DNA of 64,000 nt from Rivularia sp034931125 (GCF_034931125.1 NZ_JAYGHM010000005.1:1-64000); one strand, 5' to 3'. Numbered from the stretch's first letter, positions 9,515 through 18,707 are shown. Made by a program: numbers and translations. Notes: a model not told the origin generated them from the letters alone.

Positions 9515-10951
9515 ATGGATTTCTTCTGGCAACAATTAACTTTATCTTCCCTTCCCCTTAAACAATATATTACTTCTAGCTACCTGCACCGTCTTGTGGT
9601 GGGGCTTTTAAGCGAATGGCGGCAAACTAGTATTTTACTGAAATGGGGTGACGCGATCGCAGTTGTGCTATTAAGCCTTATATATATTCTGGCTCCTTTT
9701 GTTTCTAACGGATTAATTGGTTTACTGCTTGCAGCTTGTGTCGGATTTTGGTTGTTGTTAACTTTAGCAGATGAACCCGCATCTGCTTCTAACGCTACGG
9801 GGATTACACCGATACATTTACTGATTTTCCTCTACTGGGGAATTGCAACTGTCGCAACATCATTATCACCAGTTAAAAAAGCCGCATTTACAGGCTGGAC
9901 AAAGCTAACTTTATATTTACTCTTGTTTGCTCTTTGTGCGAGGTTGCTTAAATCGGCTCGGATTCGTTCTTGGATTATTGCCGTTTATTTACATATATCT
10001 TTAATTGTCAGCGTCAACGGATTACGACAGTGGTTTTTTGGTGCGGAAGCATTGGCCACCTGGGTAGATCCGGAATCATCTTTATCTAAAACTACAAGGG
10101 TCTACAGCTATTTGGGTAATCCCAATTTACTTGCTGCATATCTTCTGCCTGCGATAATTTTGAGTTTCATTGCCATTTTTGCATGGCGCACCTGGTTTAC
10201 TAAAGCTTTAGCACTCACCATGTTTATTGTGAATGGTGCTTGTTTAATTCTGACTTTTAGTCGCGGTGGTTGGATTGGTTTAGTAGTATCATTTTTAGTA
10301 TTACTAATATTACTAGTGTATTGGTGGAGTATTGATATGCCTCCCTTCTGGCGTACTTGGTCGCTGCCAATTCTGGTCGGAAGTTTAGCAACGGTATTTG
10401 TGATTGCAGTATTATTTGTCCCCCCTGTGCGAGAAAGATTTTTAAGTATTTTTGCTGGTAGAGGTGATAGCAGCAATAACTTCCGCATTAACGTTTGGAC
10501 GGCTGTGATTGAAATGATTAAAGACCGTCCAGTTATCGGCATTGGTCCGGGTAACAGTGCATTTAATAAAGTTTATCCCCTTTATCAACGTCCTAATTTT
10601 ACAGCTTTGAGCGCTTATTCAATTTTTCTAGAAATTGCCGTTGAAACTGGTTTAATCGGTTTTGTCTGTTTCATGTGGCTGCTAATCGTGACGTTTAATT
10701 CTGGTTTATTGCAGCTACGACGTTTGAGACTGCAACGAAATGTCCAAGGGTTATGGTTAATTGGAGGAATTGCGGCTTTAGCGGGTATGCTCGGTCATGG
10801 TGTCGTTGATACTGTATGGTATCGTCCCCAGATCAATACTTTGTGGTGGTTAATGGTTGGTTTAGTTGCTAGCTATTGGAAACCTTTACCTAAAAATCAA
10901 CCAAATCACTTTAATTCATCTTCTCCTCAAGCAACCGCAACGGAATTTTAG
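9515..10951 (+). CDS. ictB: IctB-family membrane protein (O-antigen-ligase-like)
   Basis: A 478-residue polytopic membrane protein with about ten to twelve hydrophobic helices. The sequence around WGIATVATSLSPV, YSYLGNPNLLAAYL, LTFSRGGWIGL and IGIGPGNSAFNKVYP matches the cyanobacterial IctB family. This family was first named for a suggested role in inorganic carbon accumulation and is structurally related to O-antigen ligases. The true substrate is uncertain, so a glycan-ligase role is possible given the nearby polysaccharide genes. The final Phe codon and stop (TTT TAG) fall inside the first unit of a TTTTAGA heptamer repeat. Confidence 0.85.
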   Translation: MDFFWQQLTLSSLPLKQYITSSYLHRLVVGLLSEWRQTSILLKWGDAIAVVLLSLIYILAPFVSNGLIGLLLAACVGFWLLLTLADEPASASNATGITPIHLLIFLYWGIATVATSLSPVKKAAFTGWTKLTLYLLLFALCARLLKSARIRSWIIAVYLHISLIVSVNGLRQWFFGAEALATWVDPESSLSKTTRVYSYLGNPNLLAAYLLPAIILSFIAIFAWRTWFTKALALTMFIVNGACLILTFSRGGWIGLVVSFLVLLILLVYWWSIDMPPFWRTWSLPILVGSLATVFVIAVLFVPPVRERFLSIFAGRGDSSNNFRINVWTAVIEMIKDRPVIGIGPGNSAFNKVYPLYQRPNFTALSAYSIFLEIAVETGLIGFVCFMWLLIVTFNSGLLQLRRLRLQRNVQGLWLIGGIAALAGMLGHGVVDTVWYRPQINTLWWLMVGLVASYWKPLPKNQPNHFNSSSPQATATEF

Positions 10952-10976
10952 ATTTTAGATTTTAGATTTTGGATTA
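10946..10976. repeat. TTTTAGA/TTTTGGA heptamer repeat at the ictB 3' end
   Basis: About four heptamer units of the form TTTTAGA or TTTTGGA begin within the last codons of ictB and continue downstream. A matching array in the opposite orientation lies at 11068-11096, so the two could pair as a stem in the ictB 3' region. Other arrays of the same family lie near 18675, 28265, 28400, 43905, 57580, 58036 and 63616. Confidence 0.8.
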
Positions 10977-11067
10977 TATGCGTAGGACACACTACAAAGA
11001 CCGGATTTCGGTTTGAAGATTCAAAATGTAAAAAGGTGTAAGCACCTGAATTGATTCGTTAAACCAA

Positions 11068-11096
11068 TCTAAAATCCAAAATCTAAAATCTAAAAT
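11068..11096. repeat. Inverted heptamer repeat (TCTAAAA/TCCAAAA)
   Basis: This is the reverse-complement counterpart of the array at 10946-10976, placed immediately after the stop codon of the minus-strand response regulator. The two arrays bracket about 90 bp of spacer between the convergent genes and may form a bidirectional terminator-like structure (inference). Confidence 0.7.
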
Positions 11097-11097
11097 C

Positions 11098-11748
11098 CTA
11101 CTCGACCAAATGATGCTCCATTGCAAAACGTACTAATTCCGCTCGATTACTAGTATCGGTTTTTCTTAACAAGCTACTTACGTATTTTTCCACGGTTCGA
11201 GGACTCAGATGAAGGCGATCGCCAATCTCAGCGTTAGAAAGCCCATGAGTCAAAATTTCCAAAACTTCCTGTTCTCTAGTGGTTAAAGATTCACGGTCGG
11301 AAAAATCTGTTTTAGTTCTAGAATCGGCTTTTTTGAGTTTTTTTTGCAACGATAACTGATATTCAGATTGAATAATTCTACTTCGTTCTAAAAGATTGCC
11401 GATTGCAGCTGCTAACTCTTCAAGTTCAAAAGGTTTTGGTAAATACAAATCGCACCCGGATTGATAACCCAAAATTCTTTCCTGTGTCTGGGTTCTTGCT
11501 GTTAACAATATCACGGGTAACAAACGAAACTGAGCTTTTTGTCGCACCTGACGTACCAACTCGTAACCATTCATTCGTGGCATAATTATATCCGTGACAA
11601 TCAGATCTGGATGGTGCTTATCCACCATAATCAAACCTTCTTGACCATCATTAGCTGTCATTACTTTGTAGCCAGATAGCTCTAGATAGTCGCTAATAGA
11701 TAGACGAGTACCAAGGTCATCATCTACCACAATAATTTTAAAGGGCAT
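11098..11748 (-). CDS. Response regulator with LuxR/NarL-type DNA-binding domain
   Basis: A 216-residue two-component transcription factor. The receiver domain opens with IIVVDDDLGTR, the phospho-acceptor Asp lies in LIVTDIIMPRMNGYEL, and the conserved Lys in YLPKPFELEEL. The C-terminal helix-turn-helix begins LTTREQEVLEILTHGLSN and contains LSPRTVEKYVSSLLRK, the LuxR recognition helix. Overall layout resembles the Ycf29-type regulators of cyanobacteria and red algal plastids (moderate confidence). The frame extends upstream to a TTG at 11766, but the ATG at 11748 places the start directly before the receiver domain. No kinase partner is adjacent. The upstream region contains GAGTACT/AGTACTC (11797-11803 and 11830-11836). 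Confidence 0.88.
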   Translation of the reverse strand: MPFKIIVVDDDLGTRLSISDYLELSGYKVMTANDGQEGLIMVDKHHPDLIVTDIIMPRMNGYELVRQVRQKAQFRLLPVILLTARTQTQERILGYQSGCDLYLPKPFELEELAAAIGNLLERSRIIQSEYQLSLQKKLKKADSRTKTDFSDRESLTTREQEVLEILTHGLSNAEIGDRLHLSPRTVEKYVSSLLRKTDTSNRAELVRFAMEHHLVE

Positions 11749-11766
11749 AGACCTTACACCCCACAA

Positions 11767-12234
11767 GTATTTTTAAATTTATTTCTTGACTTAGGTGAGT
11801 ACTATCGATCAAATATTACCTCCGCGAGCAGTACTCTTAAGTTTCATACTATGACAGCATCACCTCACGGTCACTTTCTCAAGACTGAATTTCTTAAGAA
11901 AATATTAAATCATTAGAATGAATTTTATATTAAGAAATATTACTATTTTTAGAGAAGATGTTAATTAAACTGTGCCATGCGATAAATATAGTTAGGAATG
12001 TATGATTTTTTTTACGTATTTGTTCATAATTTAACACTTAGAAATGCGGATTAAATAACGTGCATTTATTTGGGTGGTGTTAGCGCAGCGTAACGCACCA
12101 TCCCAAGTGAAATCAAAATAGCAAGTTATTAAATGTTCATTCCCTAGTTAAGTATGTCAGAGTTTTAAGATATGTTCTGCAAGAATTTTCTTTATCTAAA
12201 AAATACATTTGTTCTTAAGTATCTATACTTATTT
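11767..12234. other. Intergenic region with a 37-bp palindromic repeat
   Basis: No gene was seen. A near-perfect palindrome lies at 12070-12106. Its arms TTGGGTGGTG and CACCATCCCAA surround a GTTA-GCGCAGCG-TAAC core. It resembles widely interspersed palindromic repeats of filamentous cyanobacteria. The part next to the response regulator may contain its promoter. Confidence 0.6.
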
Positions 12235-13569
12235 TTAATATTTCTCTGGATGTAAGTAATCCTGAAATAAAAATCGAGGAATTAGCCAGAATTTGAGCCA
12301 AGCAAAAGCTGCTAAGCTTAAGAATCCTGTCAGTATTAAAGGTAGACCAAGTTTAATTCTCAATGCATCGGGAAGAGTTGCCACGATTGAAAGAATAATG
12401 GCAAAATATGCAACGAAAAATACTTGTAAACGCTGTGAATTTTTCAGTGCTTTTCTACAGCTATCGCAATTTTGAGTATGTTGTGTGTAACGGTCGAGTA
12501 ATACTTGACGGTTATCATTTATTCTTAATATTGAACTTTGTGGAACTTCGATTCCGACTTTGTTCCAAGGTAGATTTCCTTGAGAATATTTATCAAACCA
12601 ATTACGAAATTCAATGATTAAACGGTCTGCACTAGTTGGTAATTTATAAGCGGTTTTCCAACTTTCTACCGATTGTCTTTGTTGAAGAAAATGCTCTTGC
12701 TGATGCAGAAGAATCATATCACCGTCAAGGACTTGATTGCGAATTTTTATATGGCTCCACCAACGGGGTATGAAGCGATTGAGATTTGCAGCAAAGTTAC
12801 GAGTAAATTGAGCGACAATTCTTGATTTACCTGGGTAAGTTGGGATGCAGTAGGTGACAAGTCCGAGTTGCTTTCCTTCGTTACCTATACGGATTGTATA
12901 TTCTAAGCGGCAAGGGGGTTCAAAAGTAATAGTGGTATTAAATTTACCCGAAGAAGTTGCTTCAATTAAATTTTCTGTTGATTTGATAATATTCAACAAT
13001 ATGGGGGAACCTTGTTGGCGATCGCCTTGTACTCCATGATGAGTAAAAGGAACATGACTGGGATCTGCGACATTTTCTACAAGGGTTTGCCAATCATATT
13101 CTAAATCGCGGACGTAAGAAGACCAAACAAAGCCTTTGCTAGCATCGACTTGAGGTGAAAGAGGTAGTGGGGTATCGTTCGCTAGCTGTGGTGAATTTGT
13201 ATCCAGCCAAACCCATAATAAATCATTCTCTTGGCGTACTGGGAATGTAGCTGCACAAAGATTTTTTTGATTTTTGGTAATAAGTGGATTCTCGGCTTGG
13301 GGAATGCGAGTACAAATTCCTTGATCGTCAAATTCCCAGCCATGATAGCTACACATTAAATTACCAGTTTTTTCATCAACCCTTCCCTCGCTTAATGGTG
13401 CAAGACGATGGGGACATTTATCTAAGAATACTCGGTAATCGGATGATTTCGGCTTCCAAATCACTAACCGTAGTCCTAGAACAGTAACTGCGGTTGGTTT
13501 TTGGGGGTCGATATCTTCAACGGGTGAAACTGGATACCAATGCTGAAAAAAGTTAAATTCTGATGGCAT
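12235..13569 (-). CDS. Rieske non-haem oxygenase of the PaO/Lls1/Tic55 type
   Basis: A membrane-bound oxygenase of about 444 residues. The Rieske [2Fe-2S] ligands are visible as CPHRLAPLSEG followed by MCSYHGWEF. The mononuclear-iron motif is ENVADPSHVPFTHHG. The C-terminal part has the CDSCRKAL redox CxxC typical of pheophorbide a oxygenase relatives and two membrane helices (about residues 385-430). Plant members act on chlorophyll catabolites or related tetrapyrroles; cyanobacterial substrates are largely undefined. It is divergently placed from hemJ, so a tetrapyrrole role is plausible (inference). The frame extends to a TTG at 13584, but ATG at 13569 (MPSEFNFFQHWYPV) is the likely start. 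Confidence 0.87.
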   Translation of the reverse strand: MPSEFNFFQHWYPVSPVEDIDPQKPTAVTVLGLRLVIWKPKSSDYRVFLDKCPHRLAPLSEGRVDEKTGNLMCSYHGWEFDDQGICTRIPQAENPLITKNQKNLCAATFPVRQENDLLWVWLDTNSPQLANDTPLPLSPQVDASKGFVWSSYVRDLEYDWQTLVENVADPSHVPFTHHGVQGDRQQGSPILLNIIKSTENLIEATSSGKFNTTITFEPPCRLEYTIRIGNEGKQLGLVTYCIPTYPGKSRIVAQFTRNFAANLNRFIPRWWSHIKIRNQVLDGDMILLHQQEHFLQQRQSVESWKTAYKLPTSADRLIIEFRNWFDKYSQGNLPWNKVGIEVPQSSILRINDNRQVLLDRYTQHTQNCDSCRKALKNSQRLQVFFVAYFAIILSIVATLPDALRIKLGLPLILTGFLSLAAFAWLKFWLIPRFLFQDYLHPEKY

Positions 13570-13771
13570 TTTTAAAGCAGGCAACGGGCAGCCAGCGGTA
13601 AAATTAGATATCTACACAAAAAAATACATTACCTCAAAGTTAATCCAGGCAACATTAAAATTCGTATTTCTTTACCGTTGGGCTATTTGTCAGCAGTTTT
13701 TCAAAGACTTTTTGTCGTAACCTAATATTTATATCGCCCCCTTTTAAAAAAGTATAGAAAGGTTACGATTC

Positions 13772-14353
13772 ATGGCTTATTCCTGGTTTAAAGCGTTTCA
13801 TCTTGTCGGTATTGTAGTTTGGTTTGCTGGATTATTTTACTTAGTACGTTTATTTATCTATCACGTAGAAGCCGAGCAGGAACCCGAACCCGCTCGCACG
13901 ATATTGAAAAATCAGTATCAAATTATGGAGAAACGTCTCTACAGTATTATTACTACACCAGGAATGTTAGTGACGATCGCAATGGCGATCGGTTTGCTAT
14001 CAACGGAACCGGAAGTGTTAAAACAGCCTTGGCTGCACGTTAAACTTGCTTTTGTGGTGCTGTTAATTGGCTATCATCACTACTGTAAGCGTTTAATGAA
14101 ACAGCTAGCAGCGGACGAATGTAAATGGGGTAGTCAGCAACTGCGGGCTTTGAATGAAGCACCGACGATTATGTTGATTGTAATTGTGCTGTTAGCGGTG
14201 TTTAAAAATAACCTTCCCACCGATATTACGGCTTGGGGAATTTTTGGGTTAATTATTGCCACGGCTGTAACTATTCAGCTTTATGCTAAAAAACGTCGTC
14301 AAGATCGAGAAAAGTTGGCAGAAATTTCTCAAGTTCCCCAGCAGCAAGCCTAG
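13772..14353 (+). CDS. hemJ: Protoporphyrinogen IX oxidase HemJ
   Basis: A 193-residue membrane protein with four hydrophobic helices, matching the HemJ (UPF0093) family that oxidises protoporphyrinogen IX to protoporphyrin IX in most cyanobacteria. Conserved features include the His in FHLVGIVVWFAGLFYLVRLF, the motif MEKRLYSIITTPGM and the His/Lys in WLHVKLAFV. The ATG follows an AGAAAGG ribosome-binding site with good spacing. It diverges from the PaO-like oxygenase with 202 bp between the chosen starts, which presumably hold both promoters. The C-terminus is a short charged tail outside the conserved region. Confidence 0.93.
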   Translation: MAYSWFKAFHLVGIVVWFAGLFYLVRLFIYHVEAEQEPEPARTILKNQYQIMEKRLYSIITTPGMLVTIAMAIGLLSTEPEVLKQPWLHVKLAFVVLLIGYHHYCKRLMKQLAADECKWGSQQLRALNEAPTIMLIVIVLLAVFKNNLPTDITAWGIFGLIIATAVTIQLYAKKRRQDREKLAEISQVPQQQA

Positions 14354-14487
14354 ACGATTTTGGATTACCCTACGGGAAGACGCTTCCGCGTCAATGGATT
14401 TTAGATTTTGGATTACTCGTTACCATGCTCTGCATGGTAATGCAGTATGGAAGGCTCTGCCTTCAGTAATAGGAGACTTAATAAACT
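14354..14487. repeat. Composite repeat: heptamers, GACGC palindrome and TCT-loop hairpins
   Basis: After hemJ there is a block containing CTACGGGAAGACGCTTCCGC, TTTTAGATTTTGGATTA, and two perfect hairpins with a TCT loop: TACCATGC-TCT-GCATGGTA (14421-14439) and GAAGGC-TCT-GCCTTC (14450-14464). The first part recurs in inverted orientation at about 19486-19530. It looks like an interspersed repeat, not a gene. Confidence 0.75.
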
Positions 14488-15354
14488 GTGTTTATGGATA
14501 GTCATTCGTTATTTCGTAATCGGGTTGCTGTACTAGCTACCATGCATCGGAAAGAGAGAGTTATCGCTCCACTTTTGGAGAGAGAATTAGGTATTAAAGT
14601 AACGGTACCGCAATTTAATACCGATCAATTTGGTTCTTTTACAAGAGAAATAAAACGTTCCGGAAGTCAAATAGAAGCTGCAAGATTGAAGGTACAAAAA
14701 GTACTTTTATTAACTGGTGAAAGTTTAGGAATTGCCAGTGAAGGCAGTTTTGCTCCTCATCCTTCATTCCCTTATATTTCCTGCAATCGAGAAGTTGTAA
14801 TTTTTCTAGATCGAGCGAATAATTTAGAAATTATTGGGGAAGAATTATCAACAGATACTAATTTTAATCATACAAAAGTCAGTACCGTAAAACAAGCATT
14901 TGAATTTGCCGAAAAAGTCGGTTTTCCCGAACATGGTTTGACTGTGATGTTGGACGAGAATCCACAAAGTAGCGACGAAATAATTAAAGGAATCACTACA
15001 GAAACAGGATTAATTGCAGCAATAAACCATAGTTTGACAAAATCACTCAATGGGAATGTACATCTTGAAACTGATATGCGAGCAATGTACAATCCAACTC
15101 GAATGAAAAATATAGAAAAAGCTACCTATAATCTTTTAGAAAAAATTAAAAGTCTGTGTCCAAAATGTTTAACCCCAGGTTTTGCGATTACTAAACGTAT
15201 CCCTGGATTACCTTGTGAATTGTGTGATACTCCAACGACTTTAACTAACACTGCAATTTACAAATGTCAAAACTGTGGATTTGTCAAAGAAAAATTATTT
15301 CCCGATAATAAACAATTCGCCGACCCATCGCAATGTATGTATTGCAATCCTTAA
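14488..15354 (+). CDS. Conserved hypothetical protein with four CxxC pairs (DUF6671-like)
   Basis: A 288-residue soluble protein. The N-terminal three quarters contain VAVLATMHRKERVIAPLLERELGI and a DMRAMYNPTRMKNIEKA segment that I associate with the DUF6671 family, function unknown. The C-terminus carries four CxxC pairs at residues 224/227, 243/246, 260/263 and 283/286, consistent with two zinc ribbons. GTG at 14488 is preceded by AGGAG with 12-bp spacing; an ATG two codons later (14494) is the alternative. No operon partner was seen. Catalytic residues cannot be named. Confidence 0.7.
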   Translation: MFMDSHSLFRNRVAVLATMHRKERVIAPLLERELGIKVTVPQFNTDQFGSFTREIKRSGSQIEAARLKVQKVLLLTGESLGIASEGSFAPHPSFPYISCNREVVIFLDRANNLEIIGEELSTDTNFNHTKVSTVKQAFEFAEKVGFPEHGLTVMLDENPQSSDEIIKGITTETGLIAAINHSLTKSLNGNVHLETDMRAMYNPTRMKNIEKATYNLLEKIKSLCPKCLTPGFAITKRIPGLPCELCDTPTTLTNTAIYKCQNCGFVKEKLFPDNKQFADPSQCMYCNP

Positions 15355-15404
15355 TTAGGAAGTAGGGAACAGAAAATAGTCAAATGAATCAATTAATATA
15401 GCGC

Positions 15405-15449
15405 AACTAAAAAGAAAAGCCCTCTAACCCGTGCAAGGAAAGAGAGCTT
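15405..15449 (-). terminator. Possible rho-independent terminator of the ABC transporter pair
   Basis: On the minus strand AAGCTCTCT pairs imperfectly with AGAGGGCTT (one mismatch) around a 15-base loop and is followed by TTCTTTTTAG. It lies about 125 bp beyond the stop codon of the ATP-binding protein gene. The stem is short, so this is tentative. Confidence 0.4.
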
Positions 15450-15572
15450 GAGAATATGTGTGATGTGAGGAATGTTTGGTACTGTCTATAAATAATTATA
15501 CTTACTGAGTATAAAGTGTATAGTAATAAAATATGAAAGTTGCGTGTTGATTTTTGATTTCATAAAGCTAAT

Positions 15573-16307
15573 TTAGAGCATTTTTTCGAGGAATTGTTGA
15601 GCGCGATCGCACTGTGGATCGGCGAAAAAATCGCTGGGTGTAGCATCTTCCGCTAAACGTCCTCCATCGAGGAAGATGATTCGATTCGCAACTTCTCTTG
15701 CAAAACCCATTTCGTGAGTCACGATCGCCATTGTGATGCCGCTATTTGCCAAACTTTTCATGACCTCCAACACATCTTTGACCATTTCTGGATCTAAAGC
15801 GGAAGTAGGTTCATCAAACAAGATCATTTCCGGTTCCATAGCTAAAGCACGCGCTATAGCTACCCGCTGCTTCTGTCCTCCCGATAGTTTTGCGGGATAA
15901 ACATCTGCTTTTTCTGCTAAACCCACTTTTTCTAATAATTCTAAACCCTTAACTTGCGCTTGTTTCTTATCCAAACCCTTAACTTTAATGGGTGCATAAG
16001 TAACATTTTGTAGCGTTGTCATATGAGGAAATAAATTGAAATGTTGAAACACCATTCCCAAACGCTGACGAATTTTAGCAATATTGGTTTTAGGAAGAGT
16101 AATTTCATCATCGTTAAAATAAACTTTTCCTGTAGTAGGAATTTCTAATAAATTTATGCATCGCAGAAAAGTAGATTTACCCGAACCAGAAGGTCCTAAA
16201 ATCGCTGCAACTTCACCTCGATAAAGTTCTGTAGAAATATCTTTGAGTACCTCAAGCCGACCAAATGATTTACATAATAATTCTGTACGGATAATTGTTT
16301 TATTCAT
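15573..16307 (-). CDS. Polar amino-acid ABC transporter ATP-binding protein (GlnQ-like)
   Basis: A cytoplasmic ATPase of about 244 residues that powers an amino-acid importer. Walker A is LGPSGSGKST, the ABC signature is KLSGGQKQRVAIARALA, Walker B is MILFDEPTSALDPE and the switch His is in AIVTHEMGFA. The sequence MVFQHFNLFPHMTTLQNV is typical of the GlnQ/HisP class. The frame reaches a TTG at 16316; ATG at 16307 is the likelier start. It lies 160 bp downstream of the fused binding-protein/permease gene on the same strand and should work with it. A GCGAGC-aagat-GCTCGC hairpin lies in the spacer. Confidence 0.93.
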   Translation of the reverse strand: MNKTIIRTELLCKSFGRLEVLKDISTELYRGEVAAILGPSGSGKSTFLRCINLLEIPTTGKVYFNDDEITLPKTNIAKIRQRLGMVFQHFNLFPHMTTLQNVTYAPIKVKGLDKKQAQVKGLELLEKVGLAEKADVYPAKLSGGQKQRVAIARALAMEPEMILFDEPTSALDPEMVKDVLEVMKSLANSGITMAIVTHEMGFAREVANRIIFLDGGRLAEDATPSDFFADPQCDRAQQFLEKML

Positions 16308-16361
16308 ATTAATCAATAGTAGTTAGGGAATTCAAATTAGCAATTTATATAATTTTGTAAT

Positions 16362-16378
16362 GCGAGCAAGATGCTCGC
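16362..16378. repeat. GCGAGC/GCTCGC palindrome (interspersed repeat core)
   Basis: A perfect 6-bp stem with loop AAGAT, followed by further GTCTCGCAC sequence. The same core, GCGAGCAAGATGCTCGC, occurs at the right end of the 18-bp satellite near 34690, so this is a short member of that repeat family lying between two ABC transporter genes. Confidence 0.65.
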
Positions 16379-16467
16379 TATATGTCTCGCACTATCAGTT
16401 AAGAAATTAGATATTTATTTATTAATATGAAAATTCCTTATTTATTCCTCCGTTTTCCCTGCTATCT

Positions 16468-17946
16468 TCAATCGCTTCTTCTCAATTTTCTTTCCAAAGC
16501 AGAAGCACCGAAGGACAAACCCATGACTAAAACATAATAAATTAACCCAGCAAATAACAGCGGTTCAAAATAAATATACCTGTTTGCTCCGACAATTTGA
16601 GCGCTACGTAATATTTCCACAACACCAATAGTTGCCACTAAAGAAGAATCTTTCAATAATCCAATAGTTTCATTTACCAACGCTGGCAAAATATTCTTCA
16701 AAGCTTGGGGTAATATGACATCCCACATCATCATCCAATAGGTTACACCCATAGACATTGCTGCTTCAAATTGACCTTTATCTACAGCTTGAATTCCACC
16801 ACGAATAGTTTCTGACATATAAGCACCGGAATTTAAGGTAAAAGTCAAGATTCCCGCTTGCAAAGCCGAAATGTCGTATCCTGTTAGTTGAGGTGTGGCA
16901 AAATAAACTAAAGATAACTGTAAAAGCAGCGGTGTACCTCGAAAAATAGAAGTGTAGATATTCGCAAACCAGCCCAACGGTTTAATACCAGAAATCTTGA
17001 AAAAAGATAGCGCTGTTCCCCAAAATAAACCGAGAAATACTGATGATAAAGTAAATAATAAAGTTAACGGAATACCTTTGAGAATAAATGGTATATCTGG
17101 AATAATGCGCCTAAAATCTAAATTTAATCGGTCTTTTTTTGGTGCAGGTGATGTAGATACCTCTGAAGTTGGAGTTATAGAAAACCACTTTTTGCTTAAT
17201 CTTTCCAATTCACCATTATTCTTCATTTGTTGCAGAACATCGTTAAAAGGTTTAACTAACTGCGAACCTTTAGGAAAAGCAATAGCTGAACCAGATGCGT
17301 TTTCAATTGAAGGAATCACGTTAAATTCTAAATCTGAGTTAGCTTTTACAAACCCCAATGCAACAGTATCTTCAACAATTGCTGCATCAATTCTTCCAGC
17401 TTTAATTTCTTGAACTATTTCCGATACTTTATTAAGTTGTTTTAGCTGAATATTCACAGTTTCGGCAATTTGCTTACCATTTTGTTCTTGAATAGTCCCT
17501 AATTGAACGCCGATAATTTTACCAGCTAAATCTTCTGATTTTCTTAAATTACTACTTTTAAGAGCGACAAGAGTATCTTTAGCTTCGTAATAAATAATTG
17601 AGAAATCGATATTTTCGCGACGTTCTGGAGTCGGAGTCATCCCAGCCATGACAAAATCAGCACGTTTGGCTTGCAGTGCGGGAATCAAACCGTTAAAATC
17701 CGATTGGGCAATATTAAGTTTAAATCCTAATTTCTGCCGAATATAATTAGCAATATCAATATCAAAACCAACTATTTTGCGATCGCTTCCTTGGGTTTCG
17801 TAGAATTCATAAGGAGGATAATCGGGAGAAGTAATCATCGTCAGCGTTTCTTTACCCACAGACGAGGCTACACTCAGATGATAATTGCCGACAATAATCG
17901 CGATCGCCAATATTACCGTAAATAAAAATAATCTGCGTTTTTTCAT
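16468..17946 (-). CDS. Amino-acid ABC transporter, fused substrate-binding protein and permease
   Basis: A 492-residue fusion. Residues 1-28 form a signal/anchor segment. A family-3 solute-binding domain follows (about 35-260), with YPPYEFYETQGSDRKIVGFDIDIA near its start. The permease domain (about 285-490) has five or so membrane helices and the EAA loop motif EAAMSMGVTYWMMMWDVILPQA. The fusion of binding and permease parts is known in polar amino-acid transporters of cyanobacteria and Firmicutes. The ATPase is encoded just downstream. Ligand specificity cannot be read directly; a basic or polar amino acid is likely by family. Confidence 0.92.
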   Translation of the reverse strand: MKKRRLFLFTVILAIAIIVGNYHLSVASSVGKETLTMITSPDYPPYEFYETQGSDRKIVGFDIDIANYIRQKLGFKLNIAQSDFNGLIPALQAKRADFVMAGMTPTPERRENIDFSIIYYEAKDTLVALKSSNLRKSEDLAGKIIGVQLGTIQEQNGKQIAETVNIQLKQLNKVSEIVQEIKAGRIDAAIVEDTVALGFVKANSDLEFNVIPSIENASGSAIAFPKGSQLVKPFNDVLQQMKNNGELERLSKKWFSITPTSEVSTSPAPKKDRLNLDFRRIIPDIPFILKGIPLTLLFTLSSVFLGLFWGTALSFFKISGIKPLGWFANIYTSIFRGTPLLLQLSLVYFATPQLTGYDISALQAGILTFTLNSGAYMSETIRGGIQAVDKGQFEAAMSMGVTYWMMMWDVILPQALKNILPALVNETIGLLKDSSLVATIGVVEILRSAQIVGANRYIYFEPLLFAGLIYYVLVMGLSFGASALERKLRRSD

Positions 17947-18091
17947 TGACTTCCCAATTTTATAAATACATTCATAAAAGTATATTTATTTACAATTGTC
18001 AAAAGTACCCGTTTGTGTACCCGCTTAATCTACGGAATCCTCGATCTTTACCTTGATGTTCTATGACAGAAACGAATTCTAGGAGAGATTC

Positions 18092-18601
18092 ATGATTCAA
18101 AGCGCAGTTCAAATCAAACAACCTACCTTAAAATTCGGTGCTACCGGAGATGCAGTAAAACAATTACAAAAATTCTTAATCAAAAGAGTTCCTGACATTC
18201 AAATAGTAATTGATGGTGTATTCGGCGAAATTACTCTATTAGCAGTGGAAATCTTCCATTATCGCACCTTTTTGAAGCAATATGGTGTGGTAGGAGTCGT
18301 TACTTGGGAAGCACTTTACATCGGTCAACGTCCCGATTTACCAAGGTTATATCGCGGTAGTCACTGCGATGATGTTGCTAAAGTCCAAAGCGTTCTTAAA
18401 TTTTCTCCCTTTATTCGGGGAACCTTGGGCTTTGATGGTTACTACTTTGGCACAATTGATGGTGTCTTTGGATATCAAACTCAAGCAGCAGTTAAATCTT
18501 TTCAAAATGATAAACAACTGGTAGTAGATGGGGTAATTGGTTCTCAAACTTGGGATTATCTTATGGAACTTGCTGCATTGATTAGTCATTTTAGTTTATA
18601 G
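18092..18601 (+). CDS. Double peptidoglycan-binding-domain protein
   Basis: A 169-residue protein made of two PG_binding_1 repeats and little else. Repeat one spans about residues 12-78 (LKFGATGDAVKQLQKFL ... IDGVFGEITLLAVEIFH). Repeat two spans about 88-160 (LYRGSHCDDVAKVQSVL ... IDGVFGYQTQAAVKSFQ). The tryptophan of the repeat (VTWEAL, QTWDYL) is present in both. No signal peptide is evident, which is common among cyanobacterial proteins of this kind. AGGAGAG lies 8 bp before the ATG. It may bind cell wall, but no catalytic domain is attached. Confidence 0.83.
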   Translation: MIQSAVQIKQPTLKFGATGDAVKQLQKFLIKRVPDIQIVIDGVFGEITLLAVEIFHYRTFLKQYGVVGVVTWEALYIGQRPDLPRLYRGSHCDDVAKVQSVLKFSPFIRGTLGFDGYYFGTIDGVFGYQTQAAVKSFQNDKQLVVDGVIGSQTWDYLMELAALISHFSL

Positions 18602-18671
18602 TTTTGGAAAATAAAGTAAAGACACCCAGCAGCGAATGGTGAGCAGTTGTCAATTAATATGTAATCCACAA

Positions 18672-18707
18672 TCAATCTAAAATCTAAAATCTAAAATCCA
18701 AAATTCG
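18672..18707. repeat. TCTAAAA heptamer array abutting the ung start codon
   Basis: About four TCTAAAA/TCCAAAA units end a few bases before the ung ATG and occupy the position where a Shine-Dalgarno sequence would be expected. No SD-like GGAG was seen between the array and the ATG. Confidence 0.75.
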
